A stretch of 64,000 nucleotides of DNA from Paenibacillus sp. VTT E-133291 (GTDB lineage Bacteria; Bacillota; Bacilli; Paenibacillales; Paenibacillaceae): the NCBI RefSeq assembly GCF_002264395.1, contig NZ_NFVA01000019.1:1-64000 (forward strand), written 5' to 3'. Position 1 is the first letter of the stretch. Every line of letters starts with the position of its first letter. The position numbers were made by a program, and so were the translations under genes. Below the pieces are notes generated by a model, which was given only the letters and a program-made list of their open reading frames with translations, ran no database searches and was not told where the DNA came from. Positions 36,280-45,446 of this stretch are shown one piece after another.

Positions 36280-36367
36280 TTGTAACGCCCGGCCAAGCTG
36301 ATTTTTTTCTCTGTGCTTAATTTAGCAGTCCCTAGTGAAGACCTGGGGATAGGAGGAGTGAAATCAG

Positions 36368-37303
36368 ATGAAAATCCGGCTGGTGAATGCAGGGGTTTTT
36401 ACACCTATTGATGAAATTGATGAAACACTAACACCCCCAACGGAAGGGTTCTATTGGATTGACGCCGATGTTGAGGATTTGGAGCTGCTTCAGCCCTTAT
36501 TCAACCTACATGATCTTGCTGTTGAGGATTGCCTTAGCGAAGAGGATCAGCGTCCGAAGATCGAAATATACGAAAGTCACTACTTTATAGTTGTAAATAG
36601 CATCCGCTTTGACGATGAAGAAATTTTCCTACGGGCGCTCAATGTATTCCTTGGAAGACATTACATCATCACTGTCACGAAGCAAAAGATCAATGAACTA
36701 CGAATCCTGAAGCCTATGCTCTGGGAGCAAGAAGTAAGTGAACCGGATATGTTCCTTTACTTACTAATTGACCTTGTCGTGGATAACTATTTCTCCGTCG
36801 GCGACCGAATTGAAGCTCGGATTGAGAAGCTGGAAGAAGATATTCTCATGCATACCAAGAAGTCACATCTCAGTGAAATTATCGGTCTGCGAAGTGAAAT
36901 TCTATGGTTGAAGAAAATGCTGGGGCCACAAAAAGAAGTAATCAATACCCTAAATAAAAAAGACCTCCGTCTGATTGATGATCAGCTGCAGAAATATTTT
37001 AGCGACATTTATGAAAATGCGGTTAAAATATCTGAAACCTTTGAGACATATCGCGATCTCATGGGCAACTTACGAGAGGCATACCAATCCAGTATCGCCA
37101 ACCGTGCGAATGAAATTATGAGAGTGTTTACTGCGATCACAACAATATTCATGCCCCTGACCGTAATTACCGGAATATACGGTATGAACTTTGATCATAT
37201 GCCTGAGCTTCATACAAAATATGGCTATTATGGCGTTATAGGTGTTATGTTGACGTTAGGCTGTGGGATGCTGTATGTTTTCCGTAAGAAGGAATGGCTA
37301 TGA
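36368..37303 (+). CDS. corA: CorA-family magnesium/divalent metal transporter
   Basis: 311 residues. A large cytoplasmic N-terminal domain (EDCLSEEDQRPKIEIYESHYFIVV) and a long helix lead to two C-terminal membrane segments. Between them is the diagnostic YGMNFDHMPE (GMN) selectivity loop, and the short C-terminus ends in Arg/Lys. It forms a pentameric channel for magnesium or similar ions. The ribosome site is AGGAGG. Stand-alone gene with a terminator. Confidence 0.95.
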   Translation: MKIRLVNAGVFTPIDEIDETLTPPTEGFYWIDADVEDLELLQPLFNLHDLAVEDCLSEEDQRPKIEIYESHYFIVVNSIRFDDEEIFLRALNVFLGRHYIITVTKQKINELRILKPMLWEQEVSEPDMFLYLLIDLVVDNYFSVGDRIEARIEKLEEDILMHTKKSHLSEIIGLRSEILWLKKMLGPQKEVINTLNKKDLRLIDDQLQKYFSDIYENAVKISETFETYRDLMGNLREAYQSSIANRANEIMRVFTAITTIFMPLTVITGIYGMNFDHMPELHTKYGYYGVIGVMLTLGCGMLYVFRKKEWL

Positions 37304-37324
37304 AACGAACCGGACGAATAAGCA

Positions 37325-37372
37325 AGACGAAGGCCCTGTAACCGAAAGGTATAAGGAAGCCTTCGTCTTTTT
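37325..37372 (+). terminator. corA terminator
   Basis: AAGACGAAGGC pairs with GCCTTCGTCTT around an inner hairpin (ACCGAAAGGT), followed by TTTTGG. It lies between the convergent corA and HRDC-protein genes. Confidence 0.8.
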
Positions 37373-37385
37373 GGTTTGCGCGAAT

Positions 37386-38408
37386 TTAAAAACTGGTCGC
37401 CATGCCCACTTTATGCGTTTGCTCCCGGCGGAAACGGATGCGGATCAATCGCAGACGCTCATAATAAATATCCAATCCTTCAGCAGCGGAAAAATCGTCA
37501 CCATACACCTTATGTAACACCGGTTTTAGGAAAAGGTCTCCAAGCTCCTCATAGGCATTCCATATCGCATCCTGCTCATGCTGCGGCATATTGCCAAGCT
37601 CTACATGGATCATCTTCTCGACGGAATAACCCTCTCTTTCTAGCTCCTCTACCGCTTCAATCAGTTCACGCCGGTTCACTCCACTGTTCACCTTAAGCTG
37701 TTCCAAGCCCAATCCATTCTCGATCCCCTGTAACATAATCCTCCGCAAGCGCAATCGTTCTAGCTGCTTCTTATATTTGACCTCTTTCTGTTTATAAAGC
37801 CAAGATATGAAAGACTCCTCTTCAATTACTTCATATACCCAATTTAGAGGGAAGGAATGTTCCCTTGCCACCGCAGTAGTTATAGCCAGCCAATCGGCCC
37901 CAAACTGTGCTACCTTGCCTTCTCCTACACCAGGAATTTGCATCAGTTCCTCTGGCGTATGCGGTAGAAATGTACTTAACAAGCGCAATAGACGATTGCT
38001 GGCGAGAATATAGGGTGCCTTCCGTTCACTCGAAGCCTTACCACGGCGCCAAGCACATAACTCTTCATAAATGGCTTCATTCCCATAATGTTCACTGTAA
38101 TATTGAAGCTTCAGCTGCTCCTGATTACGTCCGCTAAGACTATCCTCCTCGTGGAATATCCCATCGATTAAGGGTCGATAGCCATCTCCCATCTTCACCG
38201 CTAGCTCATGCCTGTATACACAGAGCATTTCATTCCAAGATCCACCTTCATACCATAAATTCTCAATGTAATTCTCCCCTCCTGAAAAATCACGCCAGCC
38301 CAGACTCCAGATCCCCTCTTCCTCTCCAATCCACAGCTGGGCGTACACCTCTTGATCCACTCCAGATATTCTGGATAAACGGTTCATAAATACAATTTGC
38401 ATATTCAT
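37386..38408 (-). CDS. HRDC-domain protein, probable nucleic-acid binder
   Basis: 340 residues from ATG 38408; the frame extends to 38549, but that part contains the terminator of the sugar kinase gene, so the shorter start is preferred. The N-terminal about 130 residues are not recognised (NRLSRISGVDQEVYAQLWIGEEEG). The middle, about residues 120-200, is an HRDC domain (AIYEELCAWRRGKASSERKAPYILASNRLLRLLS, then IPGVGEGKVAQFGADWL). A helical, basic C-terminal part resembles a helix-turn-helix region. HRDC domains of RecQ and RNase D bind nucleic acid; no helicase or nuclease domain is present. Confidence 0.75.
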   Translation of the reverse strand: MNMQIVFMNRLSRISGVDQEVYAQLWIGEEEGIWSLGWRDFSGGENYIENLWYEGGSWNEMLCVYRHELAVKMGDGYRPLIDGIFHEEDSLSGRNQEQLKLQYYSEHYGNEAIYEELCAWRRGKASSERKAPYILASNRLLRLLSTFLPHTPEELMQIPGVGEGKVAQFGADWLAITTAVAREHSFPLNWVYEVIEEESFISWLYKQKEVKYKKQLERLRLRRIMLQGIENGLGLEQLKVNSGVNRRELIEAVEELEREGYSVEKMIHVELGNMPQHEQDAIWNAYEELGDLFLKPVLHKVYGDDFSAAEGLDIYYERLRLIRIRFRREQTHKVGMATSF

Positions 38409-38502
38409 CCCTACCTTTCTCAACTTACAGCAAGCACAATAACCTTCCGGGAAGAGCTTCCTTCGGAGCGAACAAATCCTTTCGCAATCAGACCCCGAAC
38501 GC

Positions 38503-38542
38503 AAAAAAGCACCACTCTCACGATAAACGCGAAAGAGGTGCT
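38503..38542 (-). terminator. Terminator of the ROK kinase gene
   Basis: AGCACCTCTTTCGCG pairs imperfectly with CGTGAGAGTGGTGCT, followed by six T on the minus strand. It lies about 70 bp past the kinase stop codon and upstream of the HRDC gene's chosen start. Confidence 0.75.
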
Positions 38543-38612
38543 CCCTCATTAAATGCTATACTGTTAGATCCTACAATACCATATATTACCGAACAGTCAA
38601 TGTCTTTTTATA

Positions 38613-39494
38613 CTAGCTTCTAGCTAGAGCTAATGTAGCCAATCCAATCGCTCCAGCAAGCCCTGCATTGTCTCCAAGACCTGGTGAGACAACATAATTA
38701 TCGATGTCGACATTAAGCGATGGATGTTGAACATATCCGCTCAATAACTCTTGCAGCTTAGTGCGAATTAACGGGAATAGGTGGCTTTGCTTCATAACAC
38801 CACCGCCCATTACGATTTTTTGAGGAGACAGAATCAGCACATAGTTCATGAGTGCATGGGCAAGATAGTGAGCTTCCATCTCCCATGCCGGATGGTCCAC
38901 TGGTAGCTCTCCAGCCGGTTGTCCCCAGCGTTTGCCGATCCCCGGACCTGCGGCTAATCCTTCAAGACAATCGCCATGATAAGGACAGTAACCCTCAAAC
39001 GTATCCTCTGGATGTCTACGAACTAGAATATGTCCCATCTCAGGATGTGACAATCCATGAACCATCTGGCCGCCAACAACCGCTCCTGCTCCAATCCCTG
39101 TCCCAACCGTTATGTAAAGACAGCTGTCCAGACCTTTAGCCGCTCCCCATTTACTCTCCGCAAGCGCTGCACCATTCACATCCGTGTCAAAGCCGATCGG
39201 AACGTTAAATTGTTCAGCCATTGTGCCTACCAGATTATATTGTCCCCAGTGGGGTTTTGGTGTCGTTGTTATGTAACCATAAGTAGGGCTGTCCAGTACG
39301 GGATCAATCGGTCCAAAAGATCCGATTCCGAATGCTTCTACATTTTTCTCTTTAAAATAGTCTATTACTAGTCCCATCGTTTCTTCCGGTGTTGTTGTCG
39401 GAAAGCTAACTCGGTCAACAATGGTACCGTCCTCATAACCAATCCCACATACAAACTTTGTTCCGCCTGCTTCAATCGCTCCCAATAGCTTCAC
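38613..39494 (-). CDS. ROK-family sugar kinase, fructokinase-like
   Basis: 293 residues from GTG 39494 (GGGAG 9 nt upstream); the upstream frame encodes an unrelated hydrophobic stretch. ATP-binding GAIEAGGTKFVCGIG at the N-terminus; DTDVNGAALAESKWGAAKG; GTGIGAGAVVGG. The zinc-binding motif EMGHILVRRHPEDTFEGYCPYHGDCLEGLAAGPG follows, and a C-terminal GLGDNAGLAGAIGLA. The pattern matches the ROK fructokinases of Bacillota (GmuE/ScrK relatives), which also accept mannose or glucose. Monocistronic. Confidence 0.88.
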   Translation of the reverse strand: MKLLGAIEAGGTKFVCGIGYEDGTIVDRVSFPTTTPEETMGLVIDYFKEKNVEAFGIGSFGPIDPVLDSPTYGYITTTPKPHWGQYNLVGTMAEQFNVPIGFDTDVNGAALAESKWGAAKGLDSCLYITVGTGIGAGAVVGGQMVHGLSHPEMGHILVRRHPEDTFEGYCPYHGDCLEGLAAGPGIGKRWGQPAGELPVDHPAWEMEAHYLAHALMNYVLILSPQKIVMGGGVMKQSHLFPLIRTKLQELLSGYVQHPSLNVDIDNYVVSPGLGDNAGLAGAIGLATLALARS

Positions 39495-39714
39495 AGCAAT
39501 TATCTCCCTTTCTCTAGTTAGAAATTGATACGCTACCCATACACAAATGAATAATACCATTAAAAAAAGCAATCACCAGCCCTAATTATACGTCGAATGA
39601 AGCGCTATCACAACAAGTATAAACGCCTTTGGCGTCCTAACAATGACGGTAGGCGTTTAAGCGAGAAATATAAGGATCATGTATAGCGTAAAACTTATAC
39701 GTTTCTTATCTTTT

Positions 39715-39752
39715 AACAAAACACCCTCCATGCATCTTTGCATGGAGGGTGC
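39715..39752 (-). terminator. Terminator at the end of the Tad/T7 operon
   Basis: CACCCTCCATGC pairs perfectly over 12 bp with GCATGGAGGGTG around a 6-nt loop, followed by TTTTGTT, just 8 bp beyond the stop codon of the last gene of the operon. Confidence 0.85.
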
Positions 39753-39758
39753 TGTCAT

Positions 39759-42467
39759 TTAGTTATTCAAGTCGTCGAACATGGAGCCTTTTACCGTAAC
39801 CTCAATCTGATCCAGCGGCTTAATGCCGACCAGCTTGCCTAAAGATTTGTAAGCATTGCTACTCTTAGACAGCTCCACATCCGCCAGCCAAGCCTTGACA
39901 TAATACTTGCCGTCTGGCATTTCAGCTGTAGTATAGACAGGAAGTTTGTCTTTGTTGATCGTAATGGTCACCGTAGACTTCTCTGTGATCTTGTACATAT
40001 GCTGATTCAAGCCCACATATTCACGGTATTTGAAATTGCTGAAGCTTCCCAGTGTACTAGATTGTGAATAACCCTCTAGTATATTCTTCCAGAATTCATG
40101 GGTGCCTTCATCCTCTTCTCTATTCTGGGAATATGGAATTTCTTCCACCTCTTTAGTAAAGCTATCCTCAACCGTAAGTAATTTCGCGTTATTAACGCCC
40201 GTGTTATCCTCGACAGATAAAGCTGCTGGCTTTCTTGCAAAGTTATTGCCGCTTTTGCTCAGGGGTTCATTCCGGAGATTAACCGCAACCTTATCGTTAT
40301 TGATATACATAAGATCCGTTTCATAGCGGAAAGAATTCGTAAGGTCCTCAACAAGCTCCTTATGGTCCTTCGTGTCTTTATCTGTGTCCTTAAACGTAAC
40401 CGTCTCCAGTGTAAAGGAATAGGTTCCAACAGGGTTAAAATAATATCCCGATTTAATCGGATAATCATATCCTTGCAGCTGTTTATCGGTTGCAAACACG
40501 GCATTATCGTAATCAGATTTGTTATTCAGCATTTTTTTAGCGGTATCTCTGGCTTTCTTATAAGCTTTAGCCATGCTATTCTCAACCTTCCAGCCAATGT
40601 CTGCACTGGCCTGCTGTGTAAAGATCCGCTCGAATTTCCCCCTTACCTTCGTCCATTCCTTCAGGACCTTATTCTCATCTTCATGAGCCATCCAGCGGAT
40701 TACATTATAAGGGGAAGGCTCACTTGTCCAGAGGAGCTCTCTGATTAAAGAATCTGCCTTATTCTTGTCTATTGAATTCTTGTATAGCTTCGGTGCGATT
40801 TGTTCGAGACCGTTATAAATATAAGTACGAATGGTTTTGACATCTTGCCCAGGTGTAAATGGAGCCGAAGTGGTTCCACTCTCCGTATACGTTTGACAAG
40901 ATTCAACATCTTGGCCTTCTGCGTTCTTACTGGTGCTGCAAACCTGATAATCACGCGTATAATTTCTGCTCACGGTACCCTGGAAACTGATATTGCCCGA
41001 CTTTTGATTAGGAGAGTACGGAGCCGGATTACTATACCATTTGCCGTTAACCGGATCATCGCCAAAATCAGGGCGCTGCAAACTAGCTATAATGTCGGGT
41101 TGTCTAATGATTGTACTGGCAGCCTCGTCAACCACCGGATTGTTCTTCACTTGGAAATAGCGATAGATAGCATCCGAATTATTGGTTACTTCCAAAGCAC
41201 CGGTAGCATTTCCACTCCAAGTGAAATCAGCATATGGCGGCTGTAAAACAGCCTTAATTGCTGCGCCATCTGCTAACCCGAATTTCACTTTTCTCGATAA
41301 CACATTGTAATCCAGATCAAAGGAGCCTTTGGTTGTTGGCATCGCGTTGACCTTCTTAATCCATCCGTAAAGCTCATTATTTCCGTACATGACTTCCTTA
41401 GGTGACTTCTGCCTATTCAGATTAAACTGGATGTATATATCTTCCTCAGGCATTGTAAATGTCGCGTAAAGAATTTTGTCCGCCGTATTAGCCGCAAGCG
41501 TAATTTCACCTGCTAATGTTGACGCATGACCGTGGTATCTTACAGGGATTTCCTTTCCGTTACTCGTGATCTTCCATGCGTAATCTGTCGTTTTCTCGAT
41601 AGCGAAGCTAGATCTCAGTCTGATCCCGACGGTTACCTCTTGTCCCGCTACTGCGCCGGTCGGCATGGTTTCGAAATGAGGGGATAGGTCATTTGCCTGC
41701 AAAATAAACGGAGCGATAGGAATACCTAAGTAAGTAATATTTCCATCCGATCCTTGAATGTAAATCCTGCCTGATCCCCACGAAAGATATGTAGGGGGCT
41801 GTAGGACGTGAACATAATCTATCCATTGTCCACCTTTAGACGGGGTTGCATCCCTTGTATACACAGGTTTGTCTTTGAAATTGCTGTTTTGATTGTTGTA
41901 CATAAATTTCTCATACAATTTCCCTGCATAATTCTCATTTAATCCCGTAATAATAGATTGTTCAAAAGTGCCTTTGGATTTCAGTAGATATTCGTTGTTC
42001 GTATTGGTATATCTATCAAAATCATTTCTTTGAATTCCTAGTAAAGCAGCTTTTAACCATGGTTCCTTAATCATGTTGAAATTCTGAATTTGGGTACCAC
42101 TCCACCCGGCATACCAAGGGGCTCCTTCTGTAGATACGGAATCCCCAGTAACTGTATATCCAGAATAGGCATACATATTGTTTTTATAGGTCAACACCGG
42201 TCCATGGCTTTGTCCATAAACCATATCAAAATTAAATGTTTTTGAATCCATGTTTTTTTGCAACAAGTCTGTTCTTAACGCACCGAATCCCGATTGGATA
42301 GGATAATAATTAGCCTCACCATATAAATTTTCCATATCCTCATTGATATGTTTAATAACTTCTGCTGTTGTTGTTGGAATATTATCACCCGCCTCTGCTG
42401 AGACAACAGAAGTAACAAGCGTTTGAATGATTATAATGATAAAGCTAAACCATAATGATTTTTTCAT
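39759..42467 (-). CDS. Large secreted protein of the Tad/T7 locus, unknown function
   Basis: 902 residues with a typical signal peptide (KKSLWFSFIIIIIQTLVTSVVSAEA). The mature protein is polar, rich in Tyr, Asn, Thr and Lys, with many predicted beta strands. One cysteine pair lies in a short hairpin-like segment (QVCSTSKNAEGQDVESCQTY). Segments such as WKITSNGKEIPVRYHGHAS and FTMPEEDIYIQFNLN look like Ig-like or bacterial-surface beta domains. There is no LPXTG anchor and no C-terminal membrane segment. Last gene of the operon, 40 bp after the stalk-domain gene. It could be a surface partner or assembly factor of the machine; no family is recognised. Confidence 0.75.
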   Translation of the reverse strand: MKKSLWFSFIIIIIQTLVTSVVSAEAGDNIPTTTAEVIKHINEDMENLYGEANYYPIQSGFGALRTDLLQKNMDSKTFNFDMVYGQSHGPVLTYKNNMYAYSGYTVTGDSVSTEGAPWYAGWSGTQIQNFNMIKEPWLKAALLGIQRNDFDRYTNTNNEYLLKSKGTFEQSIITGLNENYAGKLYEKFMYNNQNSNFKDKPVYTRDATPSKGGQWIDYVHVLQPPTYLSWGSGRIYIQGSDGNITYLGIPIAPFILQANDLSPHFETMPTGAVAGQEVTVGIRLRSSFAIEKTTDYAWKITSNGKEIPVRYHGHASTLAGEITLAANTADKILYATFTMPEEDIYIQFNLNRQKSPKEVMYGNNELYGWIKKVNAMPTTKGSFDLDYNVLSRKVKFGLADGAAIKAVLQPPYADFTWSGNATGALEVTNNSDAIYRYFQVKNNPVVDEAASTIIRQPDIIASLQRPDFGDDPVNGKWYSNPAPYSPNQKSGNISFQGTVSRNYTRDYQVCSTSKNAEGQDVESCQTYTESGTTSAPFTPGQDVKTIRTYIYNGLEQIAPKLYKNSIDKNKADSLIRELLWTSEPSPYNVIRWMAHEDENKVLKEWTKVRGKFERIFTQQASADIGWKVENSMAKAYKKARDTAKKMLNNKSDYDNAVFATDKQLQGYDYPIKSGYYFNPVGTYSFTLETVTFKDTDKDTKDHKELVEDLTNSFRYETDLMYINNDKVAVNLRNEPLSKSGNNFARKPAALSVEDNTGVNNAKLLTVEDSFTKEVEEIPYSQNREEDEGTHEFWKNILEGYSQSSTLGSFSNFKYREYVGLNQHMYKITEKSTVTITINKDKLPVYTTAEMPDGKYYVKAWLADVELSKSSNAYKSLGKLVGIKPLDQIEVTVKGSMFDDLNN

Positions 42468-42507
42468 TTAGTCACCTATTCCATAAATGATCTGATTATC
42501 GTTTACT

Positions 42508-43359
42508 TTACTTTTTTTGCAATCCAATTCCAATCTCGCCCATAGCCTGAGAATTAACAAAAATCTTAAACTCCTTTGCCTCAAACCACTTAAGCGGCAA
42601 TGCATCACTTCTTTGCTTTTTGGTTCGGACATAATTCATGATGGAATCAACGACATTGCCCTCAATTTTTTGGCGAAGAATAGCTTCTGCTTCATTCATA
42701 GCTTGAACTGGATCTGTGCCTACCTTTGTAAAACTAATGCTAAATTGCATAATGATTTGGTCGGGTTCTGGGTCCACTGTCTCATAAACTACCATTTTCG
42801 ATGCTGATACATAAGCTGGATCACTATTCGGTCCCATTTCTGTATACGGAATCTTAAATCCATGGACAGTCGCCTCTTTAGGCTCTGTTGAAGGCTTGCT
42901 GCTGCTTGGAGGAGGCTCATTCCCCGGAGTAGTGATGTAAACCGTCTTCACGGCATCATCCCATTTCACGTTTACGCCGAGTCCTTCATATACAAATCTC
43001 AGCGGGACAAACGTTCTTGATTGTTTAAATAGTGCAGCCGTATCCATTTGTTTCGTTTTTCCATTTAGCTCATAACTTTTTTTCCCGATATAGACACCCA
43101 TTGTTTTGCCTTCAAGCGAGATTGTGGCTTTTTTAGCCTTACTGTCCCATAAGACCTTAGCTCCAAGTGCTTCACTTATAAAGCGAACCGGAAGCTGGAC
43201 TCTTTGCTGAGCATCGATAAAAGGCTGTGCATCTGGAAAAATAACTTTTTCTCCATTTACTACTACCCTCAATGGAAGACTTGCTGCGAGACTAATAAAA
43301 CTCGAAGAAAACAGGGTTACCATTAGCAAAACTACCAGCGAACTCATTAATTTTTTCAT
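42508..43359 (-). CDS. Secreted protein with copper amine oxidase N-terminal-like (stalk) domain
   Basis: 283 residues. Signal peptide (SSLVVLLMVTLFSSSFISLAAS) and two stalk repeats, PFIDAQQRVQLPVRFISEALGAKVLWDSKAKKATI and RTFVPLRFVYEGLGVNVKWDDAVKTVYI. A Pro/Ser linker follows, then a C-terminal domain of about 120 residues with no recognised family. The stalk domain is a common wall-associated module in Paenibacillus. No catalytic amine oxidase domain is present. A decayed copy of its C-terminus lies upstream at 43407-43487. Confidence 0.85.
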   Translation of the reverse strand: MKKLMSSLVVLLMVTLFSSSFISLAASLPLRVVVNGEKVIFPDAQPFIDAQQRVQLPVRFISEALGAKVLWDSKAKKATISLEGKTMGVYIGKKSYELNGKTKQMDTAALFKQSRTFVPLRFVYEGLGVNVKWDDAVKTVYITTPGNEPPPSSSKPSTEPKEATVHGFKIPYTEMGPNSDPAYVSASKMVVYETVDPEPDQIIMQFSISFTKVGTDPVQAMNEAEAILRQKIEGNVVDSIMNYVRTKKQRSDALPLKWFEAKEFKIFVNSQAMGEIGIGLQKK

Positions 43360-43406
43360 TTAACTGCTCCTCTCCATTTAGTAACCTTTAACTTTAGGAA
43401 TCCAAT

Positions 43407-43487
43407 TCAAACCTCACCCATAGCCTGAGAGTTAACAACATTGTTACAGTCCTTTGCCTCAAACCATTTAAGCGGCAATGCTCTCAT
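43407..43487 (-). pseudogene. Relic of a duplicated stalk-domain protein C-terminus
   Basis: The minus strand reads MRALPLKWFEAKDCNNVVNSQAMGEV and stop. This matches the end of the neighbouring gene (DALPLKWFEAKEFKIFVNSQAMGEI). The DNA similarity runs from about 43391 to 43487, with no upstream coding part left. It appears to be the remains of a tandem paralogue lost by deletion, in an otherwise 155-bp gap of a tightly packed operon. Confidence 0.75.
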
Positions 43488-43514
43488 CGCTTCACCCTCT
43501 CACTACGTCATCTC

Positions 43515-45446
43515 TTAGTTCAGGTACATAGTGTTAGTACTTGCACGGGCTGCTGCAACAATCTTGGATTCGATTTCCCGATATTTTGTTACGGTGTATC
43601 TTAGGCCTGCGGTTTTGCTGTTTATCGCTGTTGTTACACGACTTTTCTGTATTCGGACTTCATTGCTTAAACGCTGAACTTCTCTTAATTGGGCTTGAAC
43701 ATAAGATTCACTGTATGCTCCGCCCACGTTGGAACTTACTCCAGAAGCTAGGGACAATATCCTCTCGACAGCTTCAGCAATGTTTTCTTCCTTACGCCCC
43801 AGACTTTTCTGCAGACTCTCCAGTTTATCCATATTCGCCAAGATCCTGGCGCCTTGAATAACACTAGCAGATGCAACTGCAATCTTCATAATGGTTTTTG
43901 TTATGGTTGATTTGATTTTGCTGATCGCTGAATCTTTAATCGTGCGGACGCCAGCGATAAATTCATCCTTGGTTTTCTTGATTTTAGATTTTACACTTTG
44001 GAATATATCGCCCATTTTCTTCATGGCTTTGTCTTTTACACTAATCCAATATTCCTTTTGAGCTTTTACATATTGAATGGTGTTATCCACAAACCGATTG
44101 AAACCATCTTTTAATTTGGTCATAAAGTCGGATACTGCATGTCTCACTTTTTGTGCAAATTCCACAATTTTATCACCAATCAAATTAGTCACTCGAACAG
44201 CTTCTGTAACCATGTTCGTTACAAATTCAACACTTTGATTATAGAAGGAAACCACTCTCTCCTTAATGTCCTCTACTTTTTGCTCTATCCAGGGAATCAC
44301 ACTGTCCATGACAAAACCGATCACATAGAGCGCAACTAGTGCTTTTATAGTGCTGACTAACACGGCTAATGCTGCAGTTACGGCTGCCGTGACAACGGCA
44401 ACAGGCCCTACAGTTACCATTAATAACCCTACTACTGCTATTCCCGCTAACGCTAAGGGCCAAAGATCCACTTCTCCATCTAATACTTTGAATACCCCTT
44501 CAACCATACTCACCTTCAGAACATCAGGGACGACCTCCAAACCAACCGTAATATTATGCACGAGGTTAGGGACCAAGGCCCGGGTCTGAGATTCAGAACG
44601 TTGAAAGGTTTCATTGTTCTCATCGATCTTCAGTGAGAATAGAGAGTGATGAGCCAGACCGGCCTCCCCTTCTGATTTGGTATCAATATAAATACCCGAT
44701 GAGGGATTTTTAAATAAGGCCGGAACAATGTCATTTTTATTTCTGAACTCTTTGATTTGTCCGTTTTCATTCATTTCATCGATATTCGATTTGAACTTAT
44801 TTAGCACATCTCCATTAAATCCCGGAGCATTGAAGGTTGAAGCCGAAACGAGATATTTACGCAGATCCTCCGGCAAAATAAAGGAAGAATATAAGGCCAG
44901 GTTGCCGCCGAGCGAATGCCCGGTCAAATATAAATCATAACTGCCGTCGGTCTTAAAGCTTTCCATGTATTCTCTGGCTTCCGCTTGCTGAATAGCTTCG
45001 GTGGAATATGCCGTAGTGCCGTTATTTTTCCAGTCATTGCGGTAAAGTGGGTTATCTATGGGTTCACTACCCCGAAAAGCTGCAACTTTTTCCCCTGTTT
45101 GGGTATCGACAGTGAAAGCAACAAAGCCTGATTCCTCTTGCTTATTATTGGAGACCACATTGGAGATTTCCCAATTCTGATATTTGGGTGTATTCATCTG
45201 CTGCAGCAGATGACTCCATTGCTCGTATTCTTTTTCTCCGTTAAGATCACTGGGATAACGTTCTTTTAATTTCTGCATACCCTCGGGTGAAGAATAGTAT
45301 TTGATTACATCGCTGAGTGCAATTTTATCGCCATTATTTTTGTATTGATCAGAAAGCTTGGTATCTACTCCCTGCGAATCCAATAAATCTAAATAAACGA
45401 GCTGCGAAATTTGCTTCAGTTCTACTTCTGTAAGAGTATCGGCCAT
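43515..45446 (-). CDS. Putative T7-exported lipase with C-terminal helical targeting domain (TslA-like)
   Basis: 643 residues. The N-terminal about 300 residues form an alpha/beta-hydrolase of the class 3 lipase/Mbeg1-like type: FVAFTVDTQTGEKVAAFRGSE, nucleophile Ser178 in LTGHSLGGNLAL, and Asp/His candidates in FRNKNDIVPALF and AGLAHHSLF. A strongly hydrophobic stretch (about 330-390) follows, then about 250 residues of amphipathic, Lys/Glu-rich helix with heptad patterns. The end (VQAQLREVQRLSNEVRIQKS) resembles WXG/LXG-type helices. There is no signal peptide. The layout of N-terminal lipase and C-terminal helical part recalls the T7-secreted lipase TslA of Staphylococcus aureus. It overlaps the lipoprotein gene by one base. 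Confidence 0.75.
   Translation of the reverse strand: MADTLTEVELKQISQLVYLDLLDSQGVDTKLSDQYKNNGDKIALSDVIKYYSSPEGMQKLKERYPSDLNGEKEYEQWSHLLQQMNTPKYQNWEISNVVSNNKQEESGFVAFTVDTQTGEKVAAFRGSEPIDNPLYRNDWKNNGTTAYSTEAIQQAEAREYMESFKTDGSYDLYLTGHSLGGNLALYSSFILPEDLRKYLVSASTFNAPGFNGDVLNKFKSNIDEMNENGQIKEFRNKNDIVPALFKNPSSGIYIDTKSEGEAGLAHHSLFSLKIDENNETFQRSESQTRALVPNLVHNITVGLEVVPDVLKVSMVEGVFKVLDGEVDLWPLALAGIAVVGLLMVTVGPVAVVTAAVTAALAVLVSTIKALVALYVIGFVMDSVIPWIEQKVEDIKERVVSFYNQSVEFVTNMVTEAVRVTNLIGDKIVEFAQKVRHAVSDFMTKLKDGFNRFVDNTIQYVKAQKEYWISVKDKAMKKMGDIFQSVKSKIKKTKDEFIAGVRTIKDSAISKIKSTITKTIMKIAVASASVIQGARILANMDKLESLQKSLGRKEENIAEAVERILSLASGVSSNVGGAYSESYVQAQLREVQRLSNEVRIQKSRVTTAINSKTAGLRYTVTKYREIESKIVAAARASTNTMYLN

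Noticed and set aside
38409..38549. N-terminal extension of the HRDC protein
   Set aside because: This stretch includes the ROK kinase terminator and lacks a ribosome site.
43515..45446. LXG-domain polymorphic toxin
   Set aside because: The lipase domain is N-terminal and the helical part C-terminal, the reverse of LXG toxins, so the TslA-like layout fits better.
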